64,000 nucleotides of DNA from positions 124,001-188,000 of the forward strand of contig JAFEDS010000017.1 in assembly GCA_018241505.1 (NCBI GenBank). Direction: 5' to 3'. Shown piece after piece: positions 8,209 through 16,160 of this stretch (its first letter is position 1; each line of letters opens with the position of its first letter). The position numbers and the translations under genes were made by a program. The notes below the pieces were generated by a model that saw only the letters and a list, made by a program, of their open reading frames with translations, was not told the DNA's origin and did not search any database. The stretch comes from Pseudomonadota bacterium (GTDB taxonomy: Bacteria; Pseudomonadota; Gammaproteobacteria; Steroidobacterales; Steroidobacteraceae).

Positions 8209-10215
8209 ATGGCAAGTCATGCATTTTTCCGGGCTGCGGTTTATGGAATCGCCGTGGCGGCGTCCGTCATGAGTGGCGCCCGCGCGGCTCCGGTGGCTGC
8301 TCCGTATGGTTCCTGGGAATCGCCGTTACGAGCGGAAGTGCTCAGCGGCGGCCGCGTCGCGATGGGTGATCTGCGCAGCGCCGACGGACACCTATATTGG
8401 GTTGAGACAATTCCCGCGGCGGGGGGAATCTCGGCGCTCTTCAGCACCGCGGGAGTCGCGGGCGGAGCTCGAATCAGTCCCGAGGGAGTCAATGTCCGCT
8501 CGCGCGTACATGAATACGGCGGAGCGCCGTTCGTGACCGCCGGCGGGAAGGTTTACTACAGCAACTTCACCGATCAGCGCCTGTATGCGCTCGGCTCCGA
8601 TGCTGCATTGACACCGGCCGGATATCGATACGCCGATTGCGTGGCGACTGCCGACTCAACCGCCTTGATCTGTGTCCGTGAAGATCACAGTAATCCCAAG
8701 GAAGTTCGCAACTCCATTGTGCGGATTCCGTTGCCGGCCGGTGGCGCAGGCGAAGTGCTGTACTCGGGAACTGACTTTGTTGCCTACCCCAGGTTGAGCC
8801 CCGACGGCAAGCGGCTCGCATTCATTGCGTGGAATCATCCCAACATGCCGTGGGATGGCACCGAGCTGCATGTGGCCGAAATCGGCAGCAACGGCTTGCG
8901 CGACCTCACGACCCTGGCCGGGGGAACCGCGGAATCCGTCCTCGAGCCGCAATGGGATGCCGACGGCACCCTGTACTTCATATCCGACCGCAGCGGCTAT
9001 TGGAACCTGTACGCACACAAGGGAGCCGAGACGCGGGCGGTGTGGAAACGCGATGCGGAATTCGCGAGCCCACTGTGGAACCTGGGGCAGGCAAACTATG
9101 TGTTGATGGGGAACGGACAGGCCGTCGCAACCTTCTCGGAGCGCGGCCGCGATCACCTCGCTGTCATCGACCTGCAGCATGGCAAGGCGCGCATACTCGA
9201 CCTTCCGTATGTTGAGTTTTCGCACCTCGTCAAGGTTGACTCCGGGCACATCGCGGCGCTGGTTGGCTCTTCAGATGCGCCACCGGCCATCATGCGGATC
9301 GATGTTGAACGCCCGAGTGCGATCCTGATACGCAGCTCCGGCACGACGCCGCTACCCAAGGACTCCATCTCGTTTGCCAAGGCGATCGATTACCCGGCGG
9401 CCAACGGTCAGGTGGCTCATGCGTTGTACTATCCACCACGCAATGCCGGTTTCGTGGCGCCCGCAGGCACCCTGCCGCCGTTGTTGACTTTCGTGCATGG
9501 CGGCCCGACGTCGCAGGCCACCCCGGCATTCGCGGCGCGAATTCAGTTCTGGACGAGTCGCGGATTTGCCGTGGTCGACGTCAATCACCGCGGCAGCTCT
9601 GGTTACGGGCGGGCATTCCGCCGGCAACTCAACGGTACCTGGGGTGTCGTCGACGTTGAAGACTCCATCGCCGCCGTGCGCTATCTCGTCAAAACCGGCG
9701 CGGCGGACCCTGCTCGCACTGCTATCAGCGGCGGCAGCGCCGGAGGCTACACCGTTCTCAACGCGCTCAGCAGCAGCGATGTGTTCAAGGCAGGCGCCGA
9801 CTACTACGGCATCTCCGATATGACGGCCCTTGCCCAGGACACACACAAGTTTGAAAGCCGCTACCTGGATTCCCTGATCGGGCCGTATCCGGCCGCGAAG
9901 TCCGTCTATGAGAGCCGCTCGCCTCTGAACCATCTGGAGGGATTCAAGGTCCCCCTCATTGTGTTGCAGGGAGCTGACGACCCCGTGGTGCCGCCCAACC
10001 AGTCGGAGAAGATTGTCGACGCTCTCCGTAAGCGTGGCGTGCCGGTCGCGTACCTGCTGTTCCCCGGCGAGTCGCACGGCTTTCGCAAGCCGGAAAATAC
10101 CACTCGTGCATTGCAGGCAGAGTTGTCTTTCTACGGCCAGGTGTTTGGTTTCAAACCGGCCGATTCACTGCCGCCCTTAAAAATCGAGGGACTGACGGCT
10201 TCGGTTTCCCACTAG
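8209..10215 (+). CDS. Secreted S9 family prolyl oligopeptidase-like peptidase
   Basis: A 668-residue exported serine peptidase. A signal peptide of about 26 residues ends at ARA-AP. The middle (about residues 40-380) carries WD/beta-propeller-like repeats, for example SPDGKRLAFIAWNHPNMP and PQWDADGTLYFISDRSGYWNLY (short parts quoted). The C-terminal alpha/beta hydrolase holds FVHGGPTSQ, the nucleophile Ser510 in GGSAGG, Asp591 in ADDPVVPP and His623 in GESHGF. The family cleaves short peptides, often after proline or aminoacyl groups. It is likely periplasmic. A DUF1330 gene follows 11 bp downstream and is probably cotranscribed. Confidence 0.92.
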   Translation: MASHAFFRAAVYGIAVAASVMSGARAAPVAAPYGSWESPLRAEVLSGGRVAMGDLRSADGHLYWVETIPAAGGISALFSTAGVAGGARISPEGVNVRSRVHEYGGAPFVTAGGKVYYSNFTDQRLYALGSDAALTPAGYRYADCVATADSTALICVREDHSNPKEVRNSIVRIPLPAGGAGEVLYSGTDFVAYPRLSPDGKRLAFIAWNHPNMPWDGTELHVAEIGSNGLRDLTTLAGGTAESVLEPQWDADGTLYFISDRSGYWNLYAHKGAETRAVWKRDAEFASPLWNLGQANYVLMGNGQAVATFSERGRDHLAVIDLQHGKARILDLPYVEFSHLVKVDSGHIAALVGSSDAPPAIMRIDVERPSAILIRSSGTTPLPKDSISFAKAIDYPAANGQVAHALYYPPRNAGFVAPAGTLPPLLTFVHGGPTSQATPAFAARIQFWTSRGFAVVDVNHRGSSGYGRAFRRQLNGTWGVVDVEDSIAAVRYLVKTGAADPARTAISGGSAGGYTVLNALSSSDVFKAGADYYGISDMTALAQDTHKFESRYLDSLIGPYPAAKSVYESRSPLNHLEGFKVPLIVLQGADDPVVPPNQSEKIVDALRKRGVPVAYLLFPGESHGFRKPENTTRALQAELSFYGQVFGFKPADSLPPLKIEGLTASVSH

Positions 10216-10226
10216 AGGATTGTCTC

Positions 10227-10517
10227 GTGCCCAAAGCGTATTGGATCAGCTTCTACCGCGAAATTATCGATCCGGACAAGCTCGCCGCCTATGCAAAAAT
10301 TGCCGCTCCCGCCATCGAGGCCGGTGGCGGCCGCTACCTGTGCCGTGGCATGCCATCCCGGGTGTTTGAGGCAGGCCTGATGGAGCGCACCGTCATCATT
10401 GAATTCGACTCGGTCGAAACGGCGCTCGCCGTCTACGACAGCCCTGCCTACCAACAAGCGCTCGCGGCATTGAAGGGCGGCGTGGTGCGCGACCTGCGGA
10501 TCATCCCGGGGAGTTGA
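10227..10517 (+). CDS. DUF1330 domain protein
   Basis: A 96-residue protein of the DUF1330 family, a dimeric ferredoxin-like alpha/beta barrel fold whose function is unsettled. The AYWISFYREIIDPDKLAAYA opening and ERTVIIEFDSVETALAVYDS core are typical of the family. It starts at GTG 10227, 11 bp after the S9 peptidase stop. Its stop is 1 bp from the end of the convergent acetyltransferase gene. Confidence 0.85.
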   Translation: MPKAYWISFYREIIDPDKLAAYAKIAAPAIEAGGGRYLCRGMPSRVFEAGLMERTVIIEFDSVETALAVYDSPAYQQALAALKGGVVRDLRIIPGS

Positions 10518-10518
10518 C

Positions 10519-10974
10519 TCAGAGCAGTTTCCGGTAGACCACGAATCCCGAGCGCTCGGCGACCTTGTCGTACAAGCCCATGGCGGTTGTATTCGATTCG
10601 TGGGTCTGCCAATACACCCGGCCCGACTTCGCGGCAGTGGCCCGTTCATACACCGCGGCAATGAGCGCGCGACCGACACCTCGGCCGCGCGTTTCCTGCA
10701 ACGTGAACAGGTCCTGCAGATAACACGTCGGCGCGATCTGGGTCGTGCTTCGATGAAACAGATAGTGGGCGAGCCCAACCAGCTTTTCGCCATCCTGCGC
10801 CACCAGAGCATGGACCGGCTCATAGGCGTCAAAAAATCTCGACCAGGTCATTTGCGTCACTTCCGGCGGCAGCGCCGTCGCACCGTGCCGGCCGTAGAAG
10901 GCATTGTAGCCGTCCCACAACGGCTTCCATGCCTGGAAATCTCCAGGCAGAACATCGCGAACCTCGACAACCAC
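10519..10974 (-). CDS. GNAT family N-acetyltransferase
   Basis: A 151-residue acetyl-CoA-dependent N-acyltransferase. The acetyl-CoA pyrophosphate-binding motif is ETRGRGVGRALIAAVYE, about residues 94-110, preceded by CYLQDLFTL. The tail VYWQTHESNTTAMGLYDKVAERSGF is typical of the family (parts quoted). GTG 10974 is preferred over GTG 10980 because AGGAGG ends directly before 10980, leaving the ideal 6 bases only for the later codon. The acetylated substrate is unknown. Confidence 0.87.
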   Translation of the reverse strand: MVVEVRDVLPGDFQAWKPLWDGYNAFYGRHGATALPPEVTQMTWSRFFDAYEPVHALVAQDGEKLVGLAHYLFHRSTTQIAPTCYLQDLFTLQETRGRGVGRALIAAVYERATAAKSGRVYWQTHESNTTAMGLYDKVAERSGFVVYRKLL

Positions 10975-11130
10975 GCGCACCCTCCTGCGCCGCAGCTATA
11001 GCGCGGCAAGTACTCCAATAGTACGCCATGGCGACGCAGATCTGCGGCGGACAGGCCGTTAGCCGCCTTGCTCCCAGTGCCGCACCAGAGGAACATCAAA
11101 GCCGCAGACACTGCCTTCCTGGAGGGCCCC

Positions 11131-11424
11131 ATGTCGTCAAATAGAGTGCAGACATTCGCGATCTCCGTGCTCGGAGTTGCCCTTCTCGCCGGCGCGCAAG
11201 TCGCCGCGGCAAAAGGGTGCCTCAAAGGCGCGGCAGTGGGTGCCGTGGCGGGCCACGTTGCCGGCCATCACGCAGTGCTGGGCGCCGCGGCCGGTTGTGC
11301 GGTCGGTCATCACATGGCGAAGAAGAAGCAACAGGAATTGCAACAGCAACAGCAGCAGCAGCAGCAACCTCAACCGCAACAGGCACAGCCGAAGCGGCAA
11401 TCAGGCAAGACCGTCCAGGTCTAA
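11131..11424 (+). CDS. Small secreted glycine-zipper-like protein with poly-Gln tail
   Basis: A 97-residue exported protein of unknown function. ATG 11131 follows GGAGGGCCCC. A signal peptide ends near AQVAAA at residues 22-30. The mature part has a short glycine-zipper-like Ala/Gly/His segment (GAAVGAVAGHVAGHH, then GAAAGCAVGHH), a Lys triplet and a C-terminal tract of nine glutamines followed by Pro/Gln repeats. The zipper suggests insertion into or close contact with the envelope. The Gln tract is encoded by CAG/CAA repeats that could vary in length. No homologue recognised by name. Confidence 0.7.
   Translation: MSSNRVQTFAISVLGVALLAGAQVAAAKGCLKGAAVGAVAGHVAGHHAVLGAAAGCAVGHHMAKKKQQELQQQQQQQQQPQPQQAQPKRQSGKTVQV
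11350..11373 (+). repeat. CAG/CAA trinucleotide tract
   Basis: Short run of CAG/CAA codons inside the small secreted protein gene, giving nine consecutive glutamines. It is a candidate site for slippage and length variation between strains. Confidence 0.6.
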
Positions 11425-12194
11425 CGAGGCCAGCGTGCATTGAAATCGCGATGTGGCTGTCGCGGCTCGTCGCCGTTCGCAAGTTGAGCAGCCTTAAACC
11501 CGGAATAGATCTCGTGCACGTGCACATCCCGGCCGGCCACCGTGAACCGCACACGCCACTCCTTGACCGCGAGTTGCATCCACTCGCCCAGGTTACGAAT
11601 CCGTCGATACGGATGAGGCTCGGGTCCCAAAGTCAGTGTTGATTGTATGCGCTCGCGAAGCGCGAGCCCGGTGTGGGTCTCCACCCAACTTGCCTGCTCA
11701 TCCGCCAATGGCTCGAAGCGAACGGCATACGCCTGGAGCGGATCGGCGTTCTCGAGCCAGCCACTGCCCGCCTCCGGATGCGCATCCGAGTATGCGATGT
11801 AAGGTTTGATGTCGAGAATCGGTGTGCCGTCGAGGATGTCCGAGTCGCGGATATGCAGGGTGAGACCGTCTATGCGCTCCAGGCGTACGACAGACAACCC
11901 GATCGGGTTGGGCCGATGGGGCGAGCGCGTAGCGAAAACGCCCTTGCGACCTGACGTGCTGCGCGGGGGAAGCACCTTCGGTCGCCATCCCTCGTTCAGG
12001 TGAAACCAGAAAATGATCCAGAGCAGCTCCCATTGGCCCAGGTCTGCCAGCGCAAACTCGAAGTGGCGGCCCGGGAGCAATTCGATTTGGGCCGCAGTGC
12101 CGGCGGCGGCACTGGGTTGGCGGGCTGCCTCGAATTTATCCGCCAACGGGCTGCGTAGATAGCCGATGGGGTCCAGTATGAGTTGCTGCGGCAT
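11421..12194 (-). CDS. trmO: tRNA N6-threonylcarbamoyladenosine methyltransferase TrmO-like
   Basis: A SAM-dependent methyltransferase that turns t6A37 into m6t6A37 in tRNA-Thr. A 257-residue protein starts at ATG 12192-12194 (MPQQL). It shows the TsaA/VirR-type beta-barrel signatures PIGYLRSPLADKFEAPRQ-like (ours has AARQ), FWFHLNEGWRPKVLPPR, then KGVFATRSPHRPNPIGLS, the diagnostic TrmO motif, at about residues 95-112. ILDGTPILDIKPYIAYSD follows. It is convergent with the poly-Gln gene and overlaps it by 4 bp. Confidence 0.9.
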   Translation of the reverse strand: MPQQLILDPIGYLRSPLADKFEAARQPSAAAGTAAQIELLPGRHFEFALADLGQWELLWIIFWFHLNEGWRPKVLPPRSTSGRKGVFATRSPHRPNPIGLSVVRLERIDGLTLHIRDSDILDGTPILDIKPYIAYSDAHPEAGSGWLENADPLQAYAVRFEPLADEQASWVETHTGLALRERIQSTLTLGPEPHPYRRIRNLGEWMQLAVKEWRVRFTVAGRDVHVHEIYSGFKAAQLANGDEPRQPHRDFNARWPR

Positions 12195-12232
12195 GGCGCG
12201 GCGATTGTACACCGCCGCGCCCAGGACCATTG

Positions 12233-13984
12233 TCAGCCGCCGCCGGCACCCATCGGCACGTACAACGTGCTCTGATGCTGGGGATCATGAAACAACTGCA
12301 CATTCACCGGGCGTGCGTCCTTCATCGACTCCTCCGCAACCACCCCGCCACTGTTGTAGTTCTTCTCGCTCTGGATTGAATTCACAGGCGCAATCACCAG
12401 CCGCAGGCGGCTGCCCTTTTTGACTTCCTGCGAAACGAACGGGAAGTGGTCGAATTCGTAGCGCAGCGGTGCCTTGGTTTTGACGAGTTGCGGCTCGCGC
12501 AGGCTCTGGCGGTAGCGGGCCTGGAGGACCTGCGATGCGAGCGCAATGCTGCTGCCGTCCTGGCGGATCTCGTAGACATCCGCCCTGAAAGTCGTGTCAG
12601 GTTGGTCTATGGCAATCCAGGCGGAGAGCCGGAAGAAGCCGCTGACCTCGGTGTCCCGATCGAACGCCGCGCTGTGGTAGACGAGCTGCTTGTCACCGCG
12701 GGCGTACAGCAGTGTCTGATCGACCAGGCTGGCGGGATCGAGCTGGGTTTCCAACTCCGCGAGGCTGGTATCGCGGGGATCGTAGACATAATGGTCCGGC
12801 TGGCCCTTTTTCGCATCGGTGCTCAAGGAACCGGAATGCAACACATCATTCGCATTGGCGCTCGAGCCCAGGTGCAAAGCGCGTTCTTCCCGGGTCACGG
12901 CCGCAAGGCTGTCGGCATAGCGCCACTTGTCTGCAAACATGACGTAGTACGCGACGTAGTTCTTCAGGAACTCAGGCTTGGACCCGCCCTGCATCGTCCA
13001 GCGGTACCAATCGAGATGCAGCTTCGGCAGATCAACCAGGCTCGCGGGCCCGAATGTCAGTCCGCCCACTTTCGCGTTTGGAGTGCGCGTGCCGGCGTGA
13101 TCCCACGGGCCGATCACCAGGTAATGTCGCGCGCGCCCCTCAGGTGAGGCATTCTTCATGTATTCGCGATAGTGCGTGAGAGCGCCTGGTTGATCGTCGT
13201 CGTGGCTGGCGGTGATGGTCAGAATGGGAATCGACAGCTTCGAGTACTGCTCCGAGGTCGGGTTGTACTGGTCCCAGTAGCTATCGGCATGCGGATGGGC
13301 AACCCACTCCTGGAATATGGACGAGGGGGCGCCCACCAGCGTATCCAGCTCCTTGAAGGGGCGGCCGGACTCGAACCAACGGCGGAAATTTCCCAACCAG
13401 AACGCGTCGTCGCCGAAAATGTGATCCTGCGAGGCGCGGCCGGAAGTGAAGAGCAGCCACTGCAGGTCGTAGGGCGCGAACACGCTGTAGCTCATCGGAA
13501 AGTCGACCCCGGCGTACGGAGACGCTACAGGCACGATTGTGGCGAGGTGCGGAGGAAACTCCTTCGCGGTCGCCCACTGATCGTAGCCCGCGTACGAGCC
13601 GCCCCACATCGTCACCTTGCCGTTGCAATACGGCTGTTTCGCCAGCCACTCCACGATGTCGTAGCCGTCCTTGGCCTCCTGAATCAAGGGGTGATACTCA
13701 CCCTCGGAATTGCCGCGCCCGCGCACATCGATTGTCAGGAATGGATAGCCGTGGGATGCGAAGTACATCCCGCGGTCGTGGTAACTCTGTGAAATGTAGG
13801 GAGTGAGAGTAAAGACGCACGGCGCCGGCTCCTTTTGGGCCGGCGTATACACGGTTGCATTCAACTTCACGCCATCGCGCATCGGGATCTTGACACCCCA
13901 CTGGAAGTTGACATTGTCAGCCGCCGCCCCCGCCAGCGGCGTGAAGCACAGGAAACCGATCAGAACGCGTGTCACAATGTTCAT
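12233..13984 (-). CDS. CocE/NonD family hydrolase (X-Pro dipeptidyl-peptidase S15-like)
   Basis: A 583-residue serine hydrolase with a signal peptide of about 21 residues (ending LAGAAA), so probably periplasmic. The N-terminal alpha/beta domain has MRDGVKLNATVYTPA, TIDVRGRGNSEGE and the nucleophile Ser130 in WGGSYAGY. GPWDHAG supplies the catalytic histidine. The C-terminal jelly-roll domain (about residues 330-575) matches the PepX_C type. The family hydrolyses esters, amides or X-Pro peptides. ATG 13984 overlaps the stop of the upstream FAD oxidoreductase as ATGA, indicating coupling. That context hints at use of an N-acyl or amino-acid ester whose amine product is oxidised by the partner. 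Confidence 0.88.
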   Translation of the reverse strand: MNIVTRVLIGFLCFTPLAGAAADNVNFQWGVKIPMRDGVKLNATVYTPAQKEPAPCVFTLTPYISQSYHDRGMYFASHGYPFLTIDVRGRGNSEGEYHPLIQEAKDGYDIVEWLAKQPYCNGKVTMWGGSYAGYDQWATAKEFPPHLATIVPVASPYAGVDFPMSYSVFAPYDLQWLLFTSGRASQDHIFGDDAFWLGNFRRWFESGRPFKELDTLVGAPSSIFQEWVAHPHADSYWDQYNPTSEQYSKLSIPILTITASHDDDQPGALTHYREYMKNASPEGRARHYLVIGPWDHAGTRTPNAKVGGLTFGPASLVDLPKLHLDWYRWTMQGGSKPEFLKNYVAYYVMFADKWRYADSLAAVTREERALHLGSSANANDVLHSGSLSTDAKKGQPDHYVYDPRDTSLAELETQLDPASLVDQTLLYARGDKQLVYHSAAFDRDTEVSGFFRLSAWIAIDQPDTTFRADVYEIRQDGSSIALASQVLQARYRQSLREPQLVKTKAPLRYEFDHFPFVSQEVKKGSRLRLVIAPVNSIQSEKNYNSGGVVAEESMKDARPVNVQLFHDPQHQSTLYVPMGAGGG

Positions 13985-15120
13985 GAATGCTCCTCGACCA
14001 AAGGAAACCGCAGCGGCGAGAGATCCGCTGCCGTCAGTCCTTCCGCCATCACATCCGCCGGCACGCTCTCTCCCCGTGCCACGGCCGCGGCAGTTCGTCC
14101 CATGGCCGGTGCGGTCTGGATACCGTAACCGCCCTGGCCCGCGCACCAGAAAAAACCCTTCACGCGCGCATCGAAACCGACTACCGGCGCCCGATCCGGC
14201 GCGAAGGTCCGCAACCCGGCCCAACTGTGGCTGACTCGCGTGACCTCCAATTCGAGCGCGCCCTGCACGCGATCCACCGCGATGGCAACATCCAGATCAT
14301 CCGGGTAGGCGTCGCGAGGCACATCGGGTGTCTCATCCGCGGGCGATAACAACAGCTTGCCCGCCTCCGGCTTGAAATAGAACATTTCATCGGCATCAAT
14401 GACGGCGGGCCAGTTGTTGAAATCTACATTGGCCGGGACATCCACCAGCAGGGCGGTTCGGCGCAACGGCTGCAGACCGAGTCGGGCAGCTCCGCAGCGC
14501 TCGGCAACCGTATCGGCCCAGGCACCCGCCGCGTTGATGAGAACGGGCGCGCTGACGCTCTGCCCGTCACTCAACTGAATCGACCACACCCCGTTGTGCC
14601 GCTTCGGCTCGGCAACCCAACTTCGCGTCATCAACACGGCGCCGGCAGCCCGCCCGCCACGCAGAAATCCCTGGTGGAGCGACTCCACTTCGATATCCAT
14701 TGCATCAGCGTCGAAGGCAGCCGCCGCCACATAACCTTCGCGCAACAGGGGCACTCGCTTCGCGGCGGCGTGCTTGTCGAGCATCACAACCCTTCCGCCG
14801 GAGTCGCGAATGGATGTGACCATGTAATCCAGATGATCGAGCTGGTCGGGCCGGGCGATGTACAGGCAACCTCGATCCCGCAACAGTGCGTGCTCGGTGA
14901 ATCCGGCCGGCGGCTGGTCGAAAAAGGACCGGCTCGCCCGGGTGAGGGCGCGAATCTCGCGGCCGCCATAGGTGGGTGCGAACAAGGCCGCCGAACGGGC
15001 TGTAGCGTGAAATCCCGGCCGGTCCTCGCCCTCGATGACGCAGACGCGGGACGTGGAGGCGAGCTCATACGCAACCGACGCCCCGACCATTCCCGCGCCG
15101 ATCACAATGAAGTCATACAT
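13981..15120 (-). CDS. FAD-dependent amine/amino-acid oxidoreductase (DAO family)
   Basis: A 379-residue flavoprotein of the D-amino-acid oxidase/glycine oxidase family, catalysing oxidation of an amine or amino acid. The N-terminal dinucleotide-binding motif GAGMVGASVAYELA is at residues 8-21, and the second strand ends in Glu30. ARSAALFAPTYG matches the flavin-contacting loop. GQGGYGIQTAPAMGR near residues 332-346 is the C-terminal FAD signature. It has no signal peptide. It is the first gene of a two-gene unit with the CocE-type hydrolase. Confidence 0.88.
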   Translation of the reverse strand: MYDFIVIGAGMVGASVAYELASTSRVCVIEGEDRPGFHATARSAALFAPTYGGREIRALTRASRSFFDQPPAGFTEHALLRDRGCLYIARPDQLDHLDYMVTSIRDSGGRVVMLDKHAAAKRVPLLREGYVAAAAFDADAMDIEVESLHQGFLRGGRAAGAVLMTRSWVAEPKRHNGVWSIQLSDGQSVSAPVLINAAGAWADTVAERCGAARLGLQPLRRTALLVDVPANVDFNNWPAVIDADEMFYFKPEAGKLLLSPADETPDVPRDAYPDDLDVAIAVDRVQGALELEVTRVSHSWAGLRTFAPDRAPVVGFDARVKGFFWCAGQGGYGIQTAPAMGRTAAAVARGESVPADVMAEGLTAADLSPLRFPLVEEHS

Positions 15121-15290
15121 CTATTTATCTACTCGCTGCTCAGGCCGAGGCGCTGTCTCCGCCCACAGGAATAGTGCCCAGCAATTCTGTCTATATCAAG
15201 AGAATATTTCTCCAAAAAGGTCGTCCCGTCGCAGCGGGCGTTCGCGCTGTCGCGGAGATCTACGGTCGCCACAGCGTGCACAATGGCCGG

Positions 15291-16088
15291 ATGACCCCCT
15301 GGAACTGGAAACGATCGCTCGCCTCAGCGCTGCTCTACGCCCTCGCGTTCAATCTCGTGTTCTTCATCCAGGAATTGTTCCTGGTCCTGCCCAAGGCCTT
15401 CACTCCCGGCTTGCGACCTACACTTTTCCATAACAACCACACCTGGGAGGGCAACAACCCGCTGGCGAAGCTGTTTCAAGGCACCGGCGCGCTGGCGACT
15501 TTCATCACCGCGTTGCTCTGCGCTGTACTGCTGCGGCGCGGCTGGGGTCAAAGCTCCACGGCGCGCCTGTTTCTGATCTGGATGGCCTACAACGGGTTCT
15601 TTCAGTCATTGCCACAAGTAGTGCTGGGCGCATTCATTCCGGCCAACGATGTTGGAATGGCCATGGACTATTTCAGCCTCAGCGCGCCAATCAAGACCGC
15701 AGCCGCTATCGCGGCGCTCGTTGCCATGCCGATTACCGCGATCCTGCTGACTCGCCCGCTGCTCGCTCTTGCGGACACGCCCGGCGAAATTGCCGGTGGC
15801 GCCGCGCGCGCCGGCTTTGTCTTGCGAATGGCAACACTGCCCAGCGTAATTGCCATCGGTTTGATCATTCCCTTTCGCGTGCCGCGCGAGTGGATCGAGG
15901 TTGTCATGGTGCCGCTCGTCGTCACCGTCATCGGCGTTGTATGGATGCAGGCCGGCGCGTGGTTCGTAACCGATGTCAAAGCGCGCGGACAGGTGGGCGC
16001 TGTGCCGATTGCTCGACTGGCTGGGGCGCTGGTGGTGCTGTTGCTGGTGTTTCAATTGGTGCTGCGGCGGGGTGTGCATTTCTATTAG
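15291..16088 (+). CDS. Polytopic membrane protein of unknown function
   Basis: A 265-residue protein with about seven hydrophobic segments and short polar loops. Segments are seen near residues 8-30, 64-85, 97-115, 135-160, 180-200, 205-225 and 240-258. ATG 15291 is the best start; the open frame extends to 15174 but that part is polar and unlike a membrane protein. No weak match to a named transporter could be defended. The 170 bp upstream hold no gene. A Gly/Ala-rich protein gene follows on the same strand after 72 bp. Confidence 0.65.
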   Translation: MTPWNWKRSLASALLYALAFNLVFFIQELFLVLPKAFTPGLRPTLFHNNHTWEGNNPLAKLFQGTGALATFITALLCAVLLRRGWGQSSTARLFLIWMAYNGFFQSLPQVVLGAFIPANDVGMAMDYFSLSAPIKTAAAIAALVAMPITAILLTRPLLALADTPGEIAGGAARAGFVLRMATLPSVIAIGLIIPFRVPREWIEVVMVPLVVTVIGVVWMQAGAWFVTDVKARGQVGAVPIARLAGALVVLLLVFQLVLRRGVHFY

Positions 16089-16160
16089 CCGCCCACCTCC
16101 CTCAAGGAAACCCTCCGATGGCCGATACCGGCTGTGGCAATTCGCTTTCGAGGGTGCCTG

